From Myxococcales bacterium (GTDB taxonomy: Bacteria > Myxococcota_A > Polyangia > Nannocystales > Nannocystaceae), in the NCBI GenBank assembly GCA_020633335.1, contig JACKDU010000001.1:124001-188000 (forward strand): a DNA stretch of 64,000 nt. Direction: 5' to 3'. The position numbers and the translations under genes are program-made. Under the pieces are notes generated by a model. It saw only the letters and a program-made list of their open reading frames with translations, searched no databases and was not told where the DNA came from. Within the stretch, counting starts at the first letter, position 1, and every line of letters begins with the position of its first letter. Below are positions 44,536 through 54,603 of the stretch, one piece after another.

Positions 44536-46530
44536 ATGGAGCGGTCGCCCTCGCCCGAAGCTCGCGTCGCCGACGCCCGCCAGGTCCTGATCGTGCTCGC
44601 GCCGCGGGGCGATGATCAGTGGACCGCCGACTTCGCGGGCGAGGTGATCCACGACCTCGAAGGGGCGCCCGATCTCGCGGGCAGGGCCGTCTACCTCTGG
44701 GGCGACGTCGCGGCGGCGGCCGCCCTCGACCTCTCGGCGGCGTCGCGGGTCGTGGTGATCCGCGAGGGCTCCTACGGCCACGCGGCGGATGATCTCTGCG
44801 CCTGCGCCTGGCCAGCGGTGGAGCTCGGGCGGGCGCCGATCCGCGTCCACGGCCTCGGCGTCTACTACCGGCGCTTCTTCGACCCGGAGGTCGACTACGT
44901 CGGGCGGATCCGCGGCGAGCACACCTTCCAGGCGCTGACCGAGTCGACCAAGCCGGGGACGGCGCATCGCACCGGGATCTACCTGACGCCGGTGCGGCCG
45001 GAGGGGGGCGGGCTGCGCTTTCGTCTGCTCCGCTGCTCGACCAACCTCTCGGGGCCGACCGACAACTTCCGCGCGACCGATCGACACATCGTCGACGCGC
45101 TCAATCAGGAGGCGGCGCTGGTCTTCTCAGGGGCGGCGCCGCTCAACCACGTGCTCGCGCAGATCTACAACAACACCCCGGCCGACGCCGACACCAAGCA
45201 GAAGAAGGCGCGGATCTCGTCCCACGCGGACAAGACCAAGGACATGCCGGAGGACGGCGTGATGGCCTTCTGCACGTTCTACGAGCGCCTCGACCGGCTC
45301 GAGGCGATGGCCGGCGACCCCTTCGATCGCGGCCTCCGGGGGCAGAGCGGGCTGACCCGCCTCCGCTTCCGCCGCAAGGAGAGCGAGGCCGAGGCCGATG
45401 AGGGCGGCGCGTCTCCGGAGCAGTTCACGATCACGCTCTACCCGGGCTCGGTCTTCTTCATGCCGCTCTCGACCAACCGCCGCTACACCCACGAGATCGT
45501 GCCAGCGGGCCTCGACGCCGAGAAGCTGCCGATCCGCCTGGGCTACGTGGTGCGCTGCTCGAAGACCGAGGCGATCCACGAGGGCGGGCGCACCTCCCTG
45601 GTCCAGGGGGGCGCGCGGGTCGAGCTCGAGGCCCCGACGCCCGAGGGGATGAAGGAGCTCCGCCGCCTCTACGCCGAGGAGAACCGGACGACTCACCACA
45701 TCGAGTACGGGGACGGCTTCCGCTTCAGCATGAACGCGGGGGACTACCGGGCGCCGATCTACGCGGCGGCCGACGAGTTCCGCGTCTACGCGGTGCCGGT
45801 CGAGGGTGACCTCTTCGCCGAGCTCGCCGGGTCGGCGCGCCTCGAGGAGCTCGGCAAGGGGCGGCAGGGCGCGGTGCTGGTGGCGAGCGACGACGTGCGC
45901 GGGATCCCGATCGTCCGGACGACCACCGCCTACGCGCGCCCGGCCCAGCGCTTCGCGCCGATCCACGCCGCGCTCGCGCAGAGGATCCGCGCGTGCGCGT
46001 CGCTGGCGATCCCCTTCAACAACGCGCTCCTCGAGGTCTACGCCCGCGCCTACACCAAGATGGGCGCTCACTCGGACCAGGCGCTCGACCTCGACGAGGC
46101 CGGCGAGATCGCCCTCTTCTCCTGCTACGAGCGCCCCGAGGCCGGGGCGTCGCGGCGGCTGATCGTCGAGTCGAAGGAGCCCGGGGCGCCCTCCTTCGAG
46201 ATCCCGCTCCTCCACGGCCGGGTCGTCGTCTTCTCCGCGGACACCAACCGGAGGTTTCGCCACCGGATCGTGCCGGACCCCGTCGGCGACCCCGACAACC
46301 GCTGGCTCGGGCTCACGCTCCGCACCTCGAAGACCTGGGTGCAGCTCCGCGACGGAGCGCCGCGCCTCGCCGACGGCACGCCGCTGACCCTGGCCGACGA
46401 CGAGGAGCGCCGCGCGTTCCTCCGGCTCCGACGGCGGGAGAACCAGGAGATCGACTTCGTCTACCCTCGGGTCACCTGCACCCTGAGTCCGAGCGATCTC
46501 TGGCCGCCGGAGACGGCAGCCGAGCGCTAG
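44536..46530 (+). CDS. Tandem 2OG-Fe(II) oxygenase protein (two complete DSBH domains)
   Basis: 664 residues. Two homologous halves each hold a full HxD...H...R set. Half 1 has HAD (His230, Asp232), TNRRYTHEIVP (His319) and VVRCSKTEA (Arg340). Half 2 has HSD (His512, Asp514), TNRRFRHRIVP (His576) and TLRTSKTWV (Arg596). Segments before the HxD also match (PLNHVLAQIYNN and PFNNALLEVYAR). The metal-site order resembles AlkB-like 2OG oxygenases. The N-terminal ~190 residues form an extra region with a Rossmann-like start (RQVLIVLAPRGDDQW). Substrate unknown. It overlaps the convergent SpoU gene by a shared CTAG. Confidence 0.82.
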   Translation: MERSPSPEARVADARQVLIVLAPRGDDQWTADFAGEVIHDLEGAPDLAGRAVYLWGDVAAAAALDLSAASRVVVIREGSYGHAADDLCACAWPAVELGRAPIRVHGLGVYYRRFFDPEVDYVGRIRGEHTFQALTESTKPGTAHRTGIYLTPVRPEGGGLRFRLLRCSTNLSGPTDNFRATDRHIVDALNQEAALVFSGAAPLNHVLAQIYNNTPADADTKQKKARISSHADKTKDMPEDGVMAFCTFYERLDRLEAMAGDPFDRGLRGQSGLTRLRFRRKESEAEADEGGASPEQFTITLYPGSVFFMPLSTNRRYTHEIVPAGLDAEKLPIRLGYVVRCSKTEAIHEGGRTSLVQGGARVELEAPTPEGMKELRRLYAEENRTTHHIEYGDGFRFSMNAGDYRAPIYAAADEFRVYAVPVEGDLFAELAGSARLEELGKGRQGAVLVASDDVRGIPIVRTTTAYARPAQRFAPIHAALAQRIRACASLAIPFNNALLEVYARAYTKMGAHSDQALDLDEAGEIALFSCYERPEAGASRRLIVESKEPGAPSFEIPLLHGRVVVFSADTNRRFRHRIVPDPVGDPDNRWLGLTLRTSKTWVQLRDGAPRLADGTPLTLADDEERRAFLRLRRRENQEIDFVYPRVTCTLSPSDLWPPETAAER

Positions 46531-47327
46531 CCGCGGTCGGCGAGCGCGTAGAGGAGCACCGAGGCGGCCGCGGCCGCGTTCAGCGAGTCGACGCCGGCGG
46601 CCATCGGGATCGTCACCTCGTGGTCGGCGCGGGCGATCAGCGCGGCGCTCAGGCCCTCGCCCTCGCTGCCGATCAGGAGCGCGAGGCCGGGGCCGCGGCG
46701 GTGCTCGGGGAGCGGGCGAGCGCGCGGGCCGACGGTCGCGGCGACGATCTCGAGGGGGCAGGCGAGGGCGCCGCGGAGCGCGTCGAGGGTCGGGGCGATC
46801 GCGTCGACCCGGGCGATCGCCAGGGTGAAGGCGTTGCCCATCGCCGCCCGCGAGGCCCGGCGGCTCCAGGGATCGCCGCAGCGGGGATCGACGAGGACGA
46901 GGTCGACGCCGAAGGCCCGGGCCGCCCGCAGGATCGCGCCGACGTTGATCGGATCGACGATCCCCTCGAGCGCGAGGATCGTCGCCTGCGGTCGGCCGGC
47001 GAGGTGGGCCGCAGGATCGATCGGCGCCGGTCGGCGGGCGAGGGCCGCGACGCCGCGGTGGCGGTTGAAGCCGACCAGCTCGGAGAGGAGCGGCGCGTCG
47101 ATCGCGAAGAGCTCGACGTGCGCGGGGATCTGCGGGCCGAGGCCGGCGAGGCGGGCCGGCGTCCCCAGGATCACCTCGGTGTGGAGCTCGCTGGCGAGGA
47201 GGCGGGCGACGACGTGCTCGGTCTCGACGACGAAGCGCGCGGGATCGACGAGCCCGTCCACGTCGGAGCCGCGGAAGGCGGCGACCCGCGGATCCGCGGC
47301 GTCGTGGATGACGACCGGCGCGCGCAT
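46527..47327 (-). CDS. SpoU/TrmH-family RNA 2'-O-methyltransferase
   Basis: 266 residues. SPOUT signatures are DPINVGAILRAARAFG (motif 1), LLIGSEGEGLS (motif 2) and VTIPMAAGVDSLNAAAAASV (motif 3, the knotted SAM-binding site). An N-terminal substrate-binding region (about 1-110) is of the SpoU_sub_bind type (FVVETEHVVARLL, LSELVGFNRHRGVAALA). It methylates ribose 2'-OH of tRNA or rRNA; the exact target (TrmH-, RlmB- or TsnR-like) is not readable. Its stop codon shares CTAG with the convergent oxygenase gene. Confidence 0.92.
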   Translation of the reverse strand: MRAPVVIHDAADPRVAAFRGSDVDGLVDPARFVVETEHVVARLLASELHTEVILGTPARLAGLGPQIPAHVELFAIDAPLLSELVGFNRHRGVAALARRPAPIDPAAHLAGRPQATILALEGIVDPINVGAILRAARAFGVDLVLVDPRCGDPWSRRASRAAMGNAFTLAIARVDAIAPTLDALRGALACPLEIVAATVGPRARPLPEHRRGPGLALLIGSEGEGLSAALIARADHEVTIPMAAGVDSLNAAAAASVLLYALADRG

Positions 47328-47389
47328 CTGGCGGGAGCTTGGCGGGGGAGGGCGCGGCGGTCAAGCGCGCCCGGCCCACAGGGGCCGCG

Positions 47390-48262
47390 CTAGCCCGGCT
47401 TGTTGACGATCAGGAGCGGCACCTTGGTGCTGACGCCGCCGTCGCACATGTTCTCGTCGCCGACGTCGACGTGGGCGTCGCCGACCTGGATCCCGTAGCC
47501 CTCGATCGTGGCGACGTGGAGGGCGTGGACGAGCGCCTCCTGGTCGCTCGCGTGGACGACCCGCAGCGCCGCGGGCCGCTGGAGGGCCGCGCAGACGCCG
47601 GGCTCGTCTGCGCAATCGGTGAGGGCGGGCTCGATCGTGAAGGGCGCCCAGAAGTCGGGGACGAGGCCGACGCCGTCGACGAAGGGCGGGACGAAGGGGC
47701 CCGTGCTGAGCCCGAGGATCAGGCTCTGGTCGTCCTCGCGGTGGAGCGCCAGCGCGGTCCCCTGGCTCTCGGCCGAGACCGCGACGATCTCGAGGCGGAC
47801 CGCGGCGTCGAGCTCCTGCGCCGGCAGGAGGAGCTGGCCGTTGTCGTAGCTGATGTCGACCAGGAGCGGGGCGCCGTCGTCGTCGCACTCGAGGAAGATC
47901 GCGTCGTAGGAGTCGGCGCCGTCGGTGCCGGTGATCGTGCAGGGGACGTCGAGGTGGAAGCTCCACCAGCGCGGCTCGGGATCGAGGGTGATCTCGAAGT
48001 GGACGTCGCCGACCCCGGGCGCCGGCGCCTCGCAGGCGACCAGATCGACGTCACCGGTGGAGGTCGAGCCCCCGTCGGTGGAGGTCGAGCCCCCGTCGGT
48101 GGAGGTCGACCCCCCGTCGGTGGAGGTCGAATGTGTACCGGTCGAGCTGCCCTCGCTCGCCGTGTCGGTCGAGTCCTCGCCCTTCGATGGGCCGCAGGCG
48201 ATCACCAGGAGGAGGAGGGTCGCGGCCGCGCTTGGTCGCCAAGAACAAGAAAATAAGTGCAT
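47390..48262 (-). CDS. Lipoprotein with Ser/Thr/Gly repeat linker, unknown function
   Basis: 290 residues from ATG 48262 (an in-frame ATG at 48274 adds four residues). The signal MHLFSCSWRPSAAATLLLLVIAC has lipobox V-I-A-C. A linker with STSTDGG repeats follows, then a beta-rich domain with scattered cysteines (VACEAPAPGVGDVHFEI, VPCTITGTDG, LECDDDGAPL, DCADEPGVCA, ENMCDGG). No family recognised. Exported and membrane-attached by prediction. Confidence 0.78.
   Translation of the reverse strand: MHLFSCSWRPSAAATLLLLVIACGPSKGEDSTDTASEGSSTGTHSTSTDGGSTSTDGGSTSTDGGSTSTGDVDLVACEAPAPGVGDVHFEITLDPEPRWWSFHLDVPCTITGTDGADSYDAIFLECDDDGAPLLVDISYDNGQLLLPAQELDAAVRLEIVAVSAESQGTALALHREDDQSLILGLSTGPFVPPFVDGVGLVPDFWAPFTIEPALTDCADEPGVCAALQRPAALRVVHASDQEALVHALHVATIEGYGIQVGDAHVDVGDENMCDGGVSTKVPLLIVNKPG
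48056..48130. repeat. 21-bp tandem repeat encoding STSTDGG linker
   Basis: Three full units of GGTGGAGGTCGAGCCCCCGT plus C at 48056-48118 and a partial fourth, in frame with the lipoprotein at 47390-48262. Confidence 0.9.
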
Positions 48263-48361
48263 GTCCCAAAGCATAGCTGAGCGGGCGGCGATGCCAGGCG
48301 CTCCCGAGCTTTGGTGGTCGATTGTCGCCAGGTCGCGGCCCGGCGGGGGGGCGCGCGCTCG

Positions 48362-48838
48362 CTAGCCCTTGAAGGACGCGGTGAACGACTCCTCGATGAT
48401 GCACGGGAAGTCGATCCCGGTGAAGATCTGGGCCGCGCCGCAGCCGTCGCCGGTGCAGGTGACCGACGCCTTCTGGGTGCCCTCGGCGTAGGTGTCGGAG
48501 TCGAAGAAGCCGACGATGCTGACGCTCACCTCGATCGACGCGTTGAGCCCCTGGATGGTGTCCTGAACCCGATCGGGGCAGGAGAAGTTCTCGCCGTCGA
48601 GGACGCAGTTGAAGGGATCGGAGCCGTCCTCGGGGTCGACGGTGAAGGTCCCGTTCTGGTTGTTGAGGAGCGTGAAGTTGCCGTCGTTGGGCGTGGCGTC
48701 GTTGTTGTTGCAGGTGTTCTGCACGACCCCGGTGTCGACGAAGAGCCAGTTGCCCGACGGGGGGTTGGGCGCGCAGGCCACGAGCGCGAGCGAGGAGGTG
48801 GCGAGGAGGGTGGCGGTCCAACGGCGACGATCGAACAT
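48362..48838 (-). CDS. Small lipoprotein, unknown function
   Basis: 158 residues with signal MFDRRRWTATLLATSSLALVAC (lipobox L-V-A-C). The mature part is Asn/Asp/Gly-rich with six cysteines (NTCNNND, FNCVLDGENFSCPD, VTCTGDGCG, FPCIIEES) suggesting disulfides. Strand-like segments dominate (FTLLNNQNGTFTVDP, EVSVSIVGFFDS). It lacks the Ser/Thr linker of its neighbours. No family recognised. Confidence 0.78.
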   Translation of the reverse strand: MFDRRRWTATLLATSSLALVACAPNPPSGNWLFVDTGVVQNTCNNNDATPNDGNFTLLNNQNGTFTVDPEDGSDPFNCVLDGENFSCPDRVQDTIQGLNASIEVSVSIVGFFDSDTYAEGTQKASVTCTGDGCGAAQIFTGIDFPCIIEESFTASFKG

Positions 48839-48945
48839 GGCGGTTCTCCGGCGGGCGCGAGCCTACCACGCGCGGGCGCTCGGCCATATTTGCTCGGCGG
48901 CGCGGGCGTGGACGCGCCTGGGGGCGGGCGTTGTGGGCGATGGAC

Positions 48946-48983
48946 CGCGATCGCGGCGGCGGCCCGCGATCGCGGCGGCGGCC
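48946..48983. repeat. 19-bp direct repeat, two copies
   Basis: CGCGATCGCGGCGGCGGCC at 48946-48964 and 48965-48983, between the small lipoprotein start and the stop of the GHKL-like gene. Each copy holds a CGCGATCGCG palindrome. Confidence 0.8.
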
Positions 48984-48999
48984 CGCGCCGCGGCGCTGG

Positions 49000-50640
49000 C
49001 TAGCGGTTCGCCCACTCCCGGAGCCAGGTCGAGCGGGCGCCGACGGAGGGGAGCGCGCGGCCGCGGAGGAGGACGATCCCCGCGGGGTAGACCCAGGCCG
49101 GGTTGGTCGCGACCGCGCGCGCGCAGGCCTTCACCTCGGGGTTGTCGCGCGGGAGGAGGAGGCGGCGGGGCTGGCCGCGGGTCTGCCGGACCGGCCCGCG
49201 GCCCCGGCAGAAGGTGATCTCGGCCGGCGCCTCGGGCCCGGTGCCCGGGAGCACCGCCCGCAGGTGCTCGACCAGGAGGCGCTCGGCCGGCGAGAGCACG
49301 GCGTCGGGGAGGGGCGGGCCGATCCCGAGGTGGAGGGCGGCCGCGATCCCGCCGACGAGATCGCCGAGGCGCTCCCAGGCGTCGCCGAGGGGGCCCTGGC
49401 GGGCGCCGCCGCCGAGCTGCCGGGGCGGCGGTCGGAAGCGGATCCCGAAGAGCTCGGTGATCGTCGAGCGGGCGGCGGCGTCGAGGATCGCCACCGGCGG
49501 TCCGCCGAGGATCACCTCGTCGCTCTCCTGGCCGGGGTAGAGCGCGGCGATCACCCCCTGACCCGCGGGGTCGGCCTCGGCGCTGCGTCGGAGGTCGGCG
49601 ATCGAGCGCCAGGCTCGGGGCTCGCCGTGGCCGATCATGCAGGGGATCAGGCGCGCGGCCTCGATCTCGCGGCGGCGGCGGCCGAGCCGGGCGCTCTGGA
49701 GGAGGAGCGAGAGGAGGCGGCGCTGGGCGTCGCCGCCCATCGTCGGCAGGCGCTCGGCGGCCCGCAGCATCAGGCGCGCGGCCTCGTCGGCCATCGGCCC
49801 GAGGAGGGGGGCGACGAGCTCGCGGAGATCGGCGGCGGTCGCCCGCGGCGGCGCCAGGGGCCCGAGCTCGAGGATCGCGTCGAAGGTCGGCGACTTGGTC
49901 AGGCCCTGGTGGGTGGCGACGAGGCCGTGCTGGAGGAGCCAGAGCCGCGGGGTGTCGCCGCTCCGCGGGATCGCCAGGTGGCCCTCGAGGGTGCGCTCGT
50001 CGGCGAGCGAGAGGCGGACCGGCGCGCTCACGAGGTAGTCCTCGAGGCCGTCGGCGATCGCCTCGCCGTTGACCGAGACCGCGCCGCCAGCGAAGCGGGC
50101 GACGTCGGCGAGCCAGCTCCGGGCGCGCCCGGGATCGAGGCCCTCGGCGACCAGGGTGACCCGGGTGCCTCGCGGCCCGCCTCGCTTGCCCCGCTCGAGC
50201 CTCGGCGGGCGGCCGCGGCGGAGCTCGAGGCCGATCTCCTCGCCGGCTCCGTCGCCGCTGCGGAGCTCGAGGCTCTCGATCTCGAGGCCGCCGAGCGCGA
50301 GGAGGGCGACCGAGCCCGCCTCCTCGAGGTCGAGGAGGGCGCGGTGCCGGGCGTCGGTCGGCGCCCGCGGGTCGAGGAGGACCGCGAGCGAGGCGAGCGA
50401 GGTCCCGGGGATCGGCCCGCCGTCGTCGACGACGCTGACCCGATTGCGGCCGAGGCGGAGCTCGACCTTTCCTGCCCCCGAGGACAGGCTCCGGCGGACG
50501 AGCTCGGCGGGGATCTGCCAGGGGCCCTGGAGCTGGGCGGTCGCCAGCTTGCGGAGCTCGGCGTCGACGTCGATCGTCAGGAGGCTGCGGACGTCGATGG
50601 CGACGCCGCGGCTCGGCCCCGGGCGCGGCTCCTGGCTCAT
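49000..50640 (-). CDS. GHKL/HSP90-like ATPase-fold protein, partner of the transglutaminase gene
   Basis: 546 residues from ATG 50640, coupled by ATGA to the upstream gene's stop (50637-50640). The N-terminal region resembles a degenerate GHKL ATPase: IPAELVRRSLSSGAGKVELR in place of an E-x3-N helix, then NRVSVVDDGGPIPG in place of the DxGxG loop and a GGPRGTRVTLV strand. The N-box Asn is missing, so ATP hydrolysis is doubtful. The C-terminal ~250 residues contain LRAAERLP, a PPPRQLGGG linker and a conserved-looking end, PRDNPEVKACARAVATNPAW followed by VYPAGIVLLRGR. No known family for that part. No signal or TM segment, so cytoplasmic. Confidence 0.75.
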   Translation of the reverse strand: MSQEPRPGPSRGVAIDVRSLLTIDVDAELRKLATAQLQGPWQIPAELVRRSLSSGAGKVELRLGRNRVSVVDDGGPIPGTSLASLAVLLDPRAPTDARHRALLDLEEAGSVALLALGGLEIESLELRSGDGAGEEIGLELRRGRPPRLERGKRGGPRGTRVTLVAEGLDPGRARSWLADVARFAGGAVSVNGEAIADGLEDYLVSAPVRLSLADERTLEGHLAIPRSGDTPRLWLLQHGLVATHQGLTKSPTFDAILELGPLAPPRATAADLRELVAPLLGPMADEAARLMLRAAERLPTMGGDAQRRLLSLLLQSARLGRRRREIEAARLIPCMIGHGEPRAWRSIADLRRSAEADPAGQGVIAALYPGQESDEVILGGPPVAILDAAARSTITELFGIRFRPPPRQLGGGARQGPLGDAWERLGDLVGGIAAALHLGIGPPLPDAVLSPAERLLVEHLRAVLPGTGPEAPAEITFCRGRGPVRQTRGQPRRLLLPRDNPEVKACARAVATNPAWVYPAGIVLLRGRALPSVGARSTWLREWANR

Positions 50641-53511
50641 CGGCCGACCTCCCGGAGGAGCGCGCGGGCGCTGCCGAGGAGGAGGCGGCCGCGGCGATCG
50701 CTGGCGAGGTCGATGGTCTCGGCGATCCGATCGAGGGCGGCGAAGAGGGCGGCCTCGGGGGTCGCGCTCAGGGCCGCGCTCGCCTCCTCGAGCCAGGGAT
50801 CGCCGCGCTCGATGACGATCACCCGGCGGCCGCGGAGCGGGTGGTGAGGGAGGCGGAGGAGCCCGAGGTCGAGGGTGCGGGCGCCGCGGCCGATGCCGGT
50901 GGCGGCGATCACCCACCAGCTCTCGCCGAGCTCGTGGAGGTGGCGGTTGACCGCGGCGAGGAGCGGGGTCTCCTCGCCGCGCTCGAGGAGCTCGTGCCAG
51001 GCGTCGAGGTCGATCGCGCCGAGGGCGTCGGCGACGGTGCGGGCCTCGGGGATCGCGTCGTCGAGGACCCGGGTGCCGCCGGCGATCGCCGCCTCGGCGA
51101 GGGGCGAGCGGGCGCGGGTGCGGAAGAGGACGCCGTCGGTCGCCATCGCCCGCGCCTCCTCGATCGAGAGCGCCCCCGCCGGGCTCACCGGGATCAGCGG
51201 CCGCTGGAAGACCGCCGGCAGCGCGGAGAAGGACTCCGGGTGCTGGAGGACCCCGCGGAGGAGGTGGGAGAGATCCGTGGATGTCTCGAGGGCCAGGGTC
51301 CGCTGGGTGCGGCGGAGGACCAGGAGCGCGAGGGCGAGGGCGGCGAAGAGGGCGGCCGCGATCGGCAGCGGGCGGGCGATCCACGGGGGCTGCGGCGCGG
51401 GCGGGGCGGCGACCGCCGGCAGGCCCGCCGGCGGCGGCTGCGGGTCGCCTCGGCGGGGGGCGAGCGCGGCCCCGTCGGCGGCGCTCGGGGCGCGCCTCGC
51501 CGGCCTCCGGGAGCGGCTGGAGGGCGAGCGGGCGGGCGTTGGCGCTGGCGTCGGCGATCGCCCAGGGGCCCTCGCCGATCCGGTACTCGGCCCAGGCGTG
51601 GTGCCAGGGGGAGCTCCGGCCCTCGCGGCCGACGTAGCCGATCGCCAGGCGGGCGGGGATCTCGGCCTCGTGGAGGAGCGCGACCAGGAGCGCGTTCTGG
51701 ACGTCGCAGTCGCCGCGGCCGAGCTCGAGGGTGCGCTCGAAGAGCCCCTTGCCGGCCCGCTGCGCCCGCTCGAGCTCCTCGCGGGCGCGGCGATCGATCG
51801 AGTAGGCGACCCGCTCGCTCACCAGCTCGGTGAGGCGGTTGACCCGCTCCATCGGCGGCCGCTCGCGGAGCGCCCGGGCCTCGCGGGCGATCGCCGGCGG
51901 GAGCCCGCGGGGCCGCCGCGGCGCGGGCGCAGCACCCCGCGGGACCTCGGGGGCTGTCCGATAGGACAGGATCCCGTGGGCGTCGCCGGCGGCGATCACC
52001 ATCGCCTCGTCGTCGGCGCTCGCCCGGACCTCGAGGGCCTCGCCGTCGAAGCGGAGCGACGCGACCTCGAGGCGGTGGCCGGTCGGCACCGGCACGCGGT
52101 TGGGGCCGGCGACCAGGCGGGCGCGGAGCTCGACGCTCACGCAGGCGGCGGGGTCCCGGCAGGCCGCGCCGCGGTAGGGTCGGAGCGCCCCCTCGGACGA
52201 GCGCGGCGCCCCGTCCTCGTCGAACTCGTCGTAGAGGAGGGCGGCGAAGTGGAAGCTCTCGTCGGCGGGCTCGTAGCGGAGATCGACCGGCGAGCCGTCG
52301 CCCTGGAGCTCGTCGATCTGCGGGCCGCGGTAGAGGCTGGCGAGGTCGCTGTACTCGCCGCTGTTCTCGCCGGGGATCGCCGGGCCGCCGGCGGCGAGCG
52401 GGCGGGCGCCGGCCGGGGCCGTCGGCGGCGGGTCGAGGAAGCGCTCGCGCAGGCGATCGCCCCAGAGCGCGAGCGAGATCAGGACCGCGATCGCCGCGCC
52501 GGCGACCGCGGCGAGGCCTGTCCGGAGCGCCAGCGAGTTGCGGAGGAGGAGGCGGAGGGTCTGCGGCCAGCGCCGCCACCAGGGGAGCGGGCGGGCGGCG
52601 TCGAGCTGGCGGTTGAGGAGGCGCTCGAGCTCGCGCTGGGCGAGGCGGACGAGGCGGCGGAGCGCCCGGTTCTCGCGGGCGTCGGCCCGCGAGAGGAGCA
52701 CCTCGAGGCGGTCGCTCTCGAGGATCGCCTGGGGCGCGAGGCGGGCCTGGAGCTCGGTGAATTGGACCCGCGAGCGGGCGGTGTGGCGGCCGCGGTTGCT
52801 GACGAAGTCGTCGAGGGTGGCGGCCGAGCGGACCCGGAGGCCGCGGGAGAAGAGCTCGACCCGGGCGGCGTTGCCGAGGCCGACGACCCCGCGGAGGCCG
52901 CGGCGGCGGAAGGCGGAGGAGGGCGCCGGGAGCTCGAAGGCCGCGGCGATCGGCTCGCCGTTGATCGTCACCTCGAGGGGCCGCTCGCGGTCGTCGCGGC
53001 GGGTGATGAAGCGGGCGTTCTGGTGGGCCGCGTCCCAGATCCGGCGGGCGATCGCGCCGTCGCCGGCCGCCCGCTCGAGGATGATCTCGGTGCCGCGCTC
53101 GATCTCCGAGCTCTGGCGGTAGGCGTCCTTGAGGTCGCCGGTGAGCTCGATCTGCCAGGCCTCGCCGCCCTGGGGCCGCGAGCGGACGACGATCCGCTCG
53201 GGGTCGAAGCGGAGGATCGACCAGAAGCCGACGCCGAAGCGGCCGACCTGGTCGCTCCGCGACTCCTTGCTCGAGGAGTAGAGGCGGAAGAGGTAGCTCT
53301 GCGCGTGGGCGAAGCTCATCCCCTCGCCGTCGTCGCGGCAGCGGACGATCGCCCGGCCGCCCTCCTCGCTGGCGGTGATCGTCACCTTGGTCGCGCCGGC
53401 GTCGCGGGCGTTCTGGAGGAGCTCGCGGACGAAGATCCAGGCGTCCGGTCCGTAGCGGTCGGCCTCGACCCGCGCGCGCGCCCGGAAGTCGGTGCCGCCG
53501 CTAGTCGTCAT
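50637..53511 (-). CDS. GHKL (HSP90-type) ATPase - TM - transglutaminase-like - TM fusion (frameshift at 51487-51490)
   Basis: From ATG 53511 (GAGGG upstream), about 958 residues after correction. Residues 1-300 are an HSP90-type ATPase domain: E30LLQN34 N-box, RCRDDGEGM (Asp61), GRFGVGFWSIL (90-100). A TM helix follows at about 331-350, then an extracytoplasmic region ending in a transglutaminase-like core: GRGDCDVQNALLVALL (Cys602), SPWHHAWAEY (His638), WAIADASAN (Asp654). Near residue 674 the frame shifts at a four-base run. The next frame continues with APSAADGAALAPRRGD, a second TM (PIAAALFAALALALLVL) and a ~170-residue cytoplasmic domain ending ARALLREVGR at 50637. Read unshifted, it fuses wrongly into the next gene. 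Confidence 0.85.
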
Positions 53512-53646
53512 CGCCGCCCTCGCTCACTGGCTGAGTGTAGCGGCGGCCGCGTGGCTCGGCACCCGCCCGCCCGCGCGGCGCGATATCGACGGCGCCGGGG
53601 CCCTGCGGCGCCGTACGTGTGTGTGAGTCGCACGCTGCTCGCGAGG

Positions 53647-53682
53647 CCGCCCGCATCCGCCGATCGGCGTCGACGCGGGCGG
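53647..53682 (-). terminator. Hairpin after the TPR membrane-protein gene
   Basis: CCGCCCGC (53647-53654) pairs with GCGGGCGG (53675-53682); an inner GCCGATCGGC palindrome lies in the loop. It lies about 35 bases past the stop at 53717. No T tract. Confidence 0.5.
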
Positions 53683-53716
53683 CGAGCGGGGGTGCCAGGA
53701 GCGGGCCAGCAGCGGA

Positions 53717-54556
<840 letters not shown>

Positions 54557-54572
54557 TGAAATCCTCGCTTGG

Positions 54573-54595
54573 CCCGAAATCCGGGAGATTTCGGG
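54573..54595. promoter_or_regulatory. Palindromic operator candidate
   Basis: Perfect inverted repeat CCCGAAATC (54573-54581) and GATTTCGGG (54587-54595) with a 5-base spacer. It lies 17-39 bases upstream of the TPR start and just downstream of the predicted transcription start, a position suited to a repressor site or leader hairpin. Confidence 0.6.
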
Positions 54596-54603
54596 GCGCG
54601 CCG

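Noticed and set aside
49000..53511. Single 1,503-residue protein across the whole GHKL region
   Set aside because: Residues about 675-955 of that frame are low-complexity Arg/Pro noise, while another frame holds a good TM and soluble domain ending at 50637. It is one frameshifted gene plus a separate overlapping gene.
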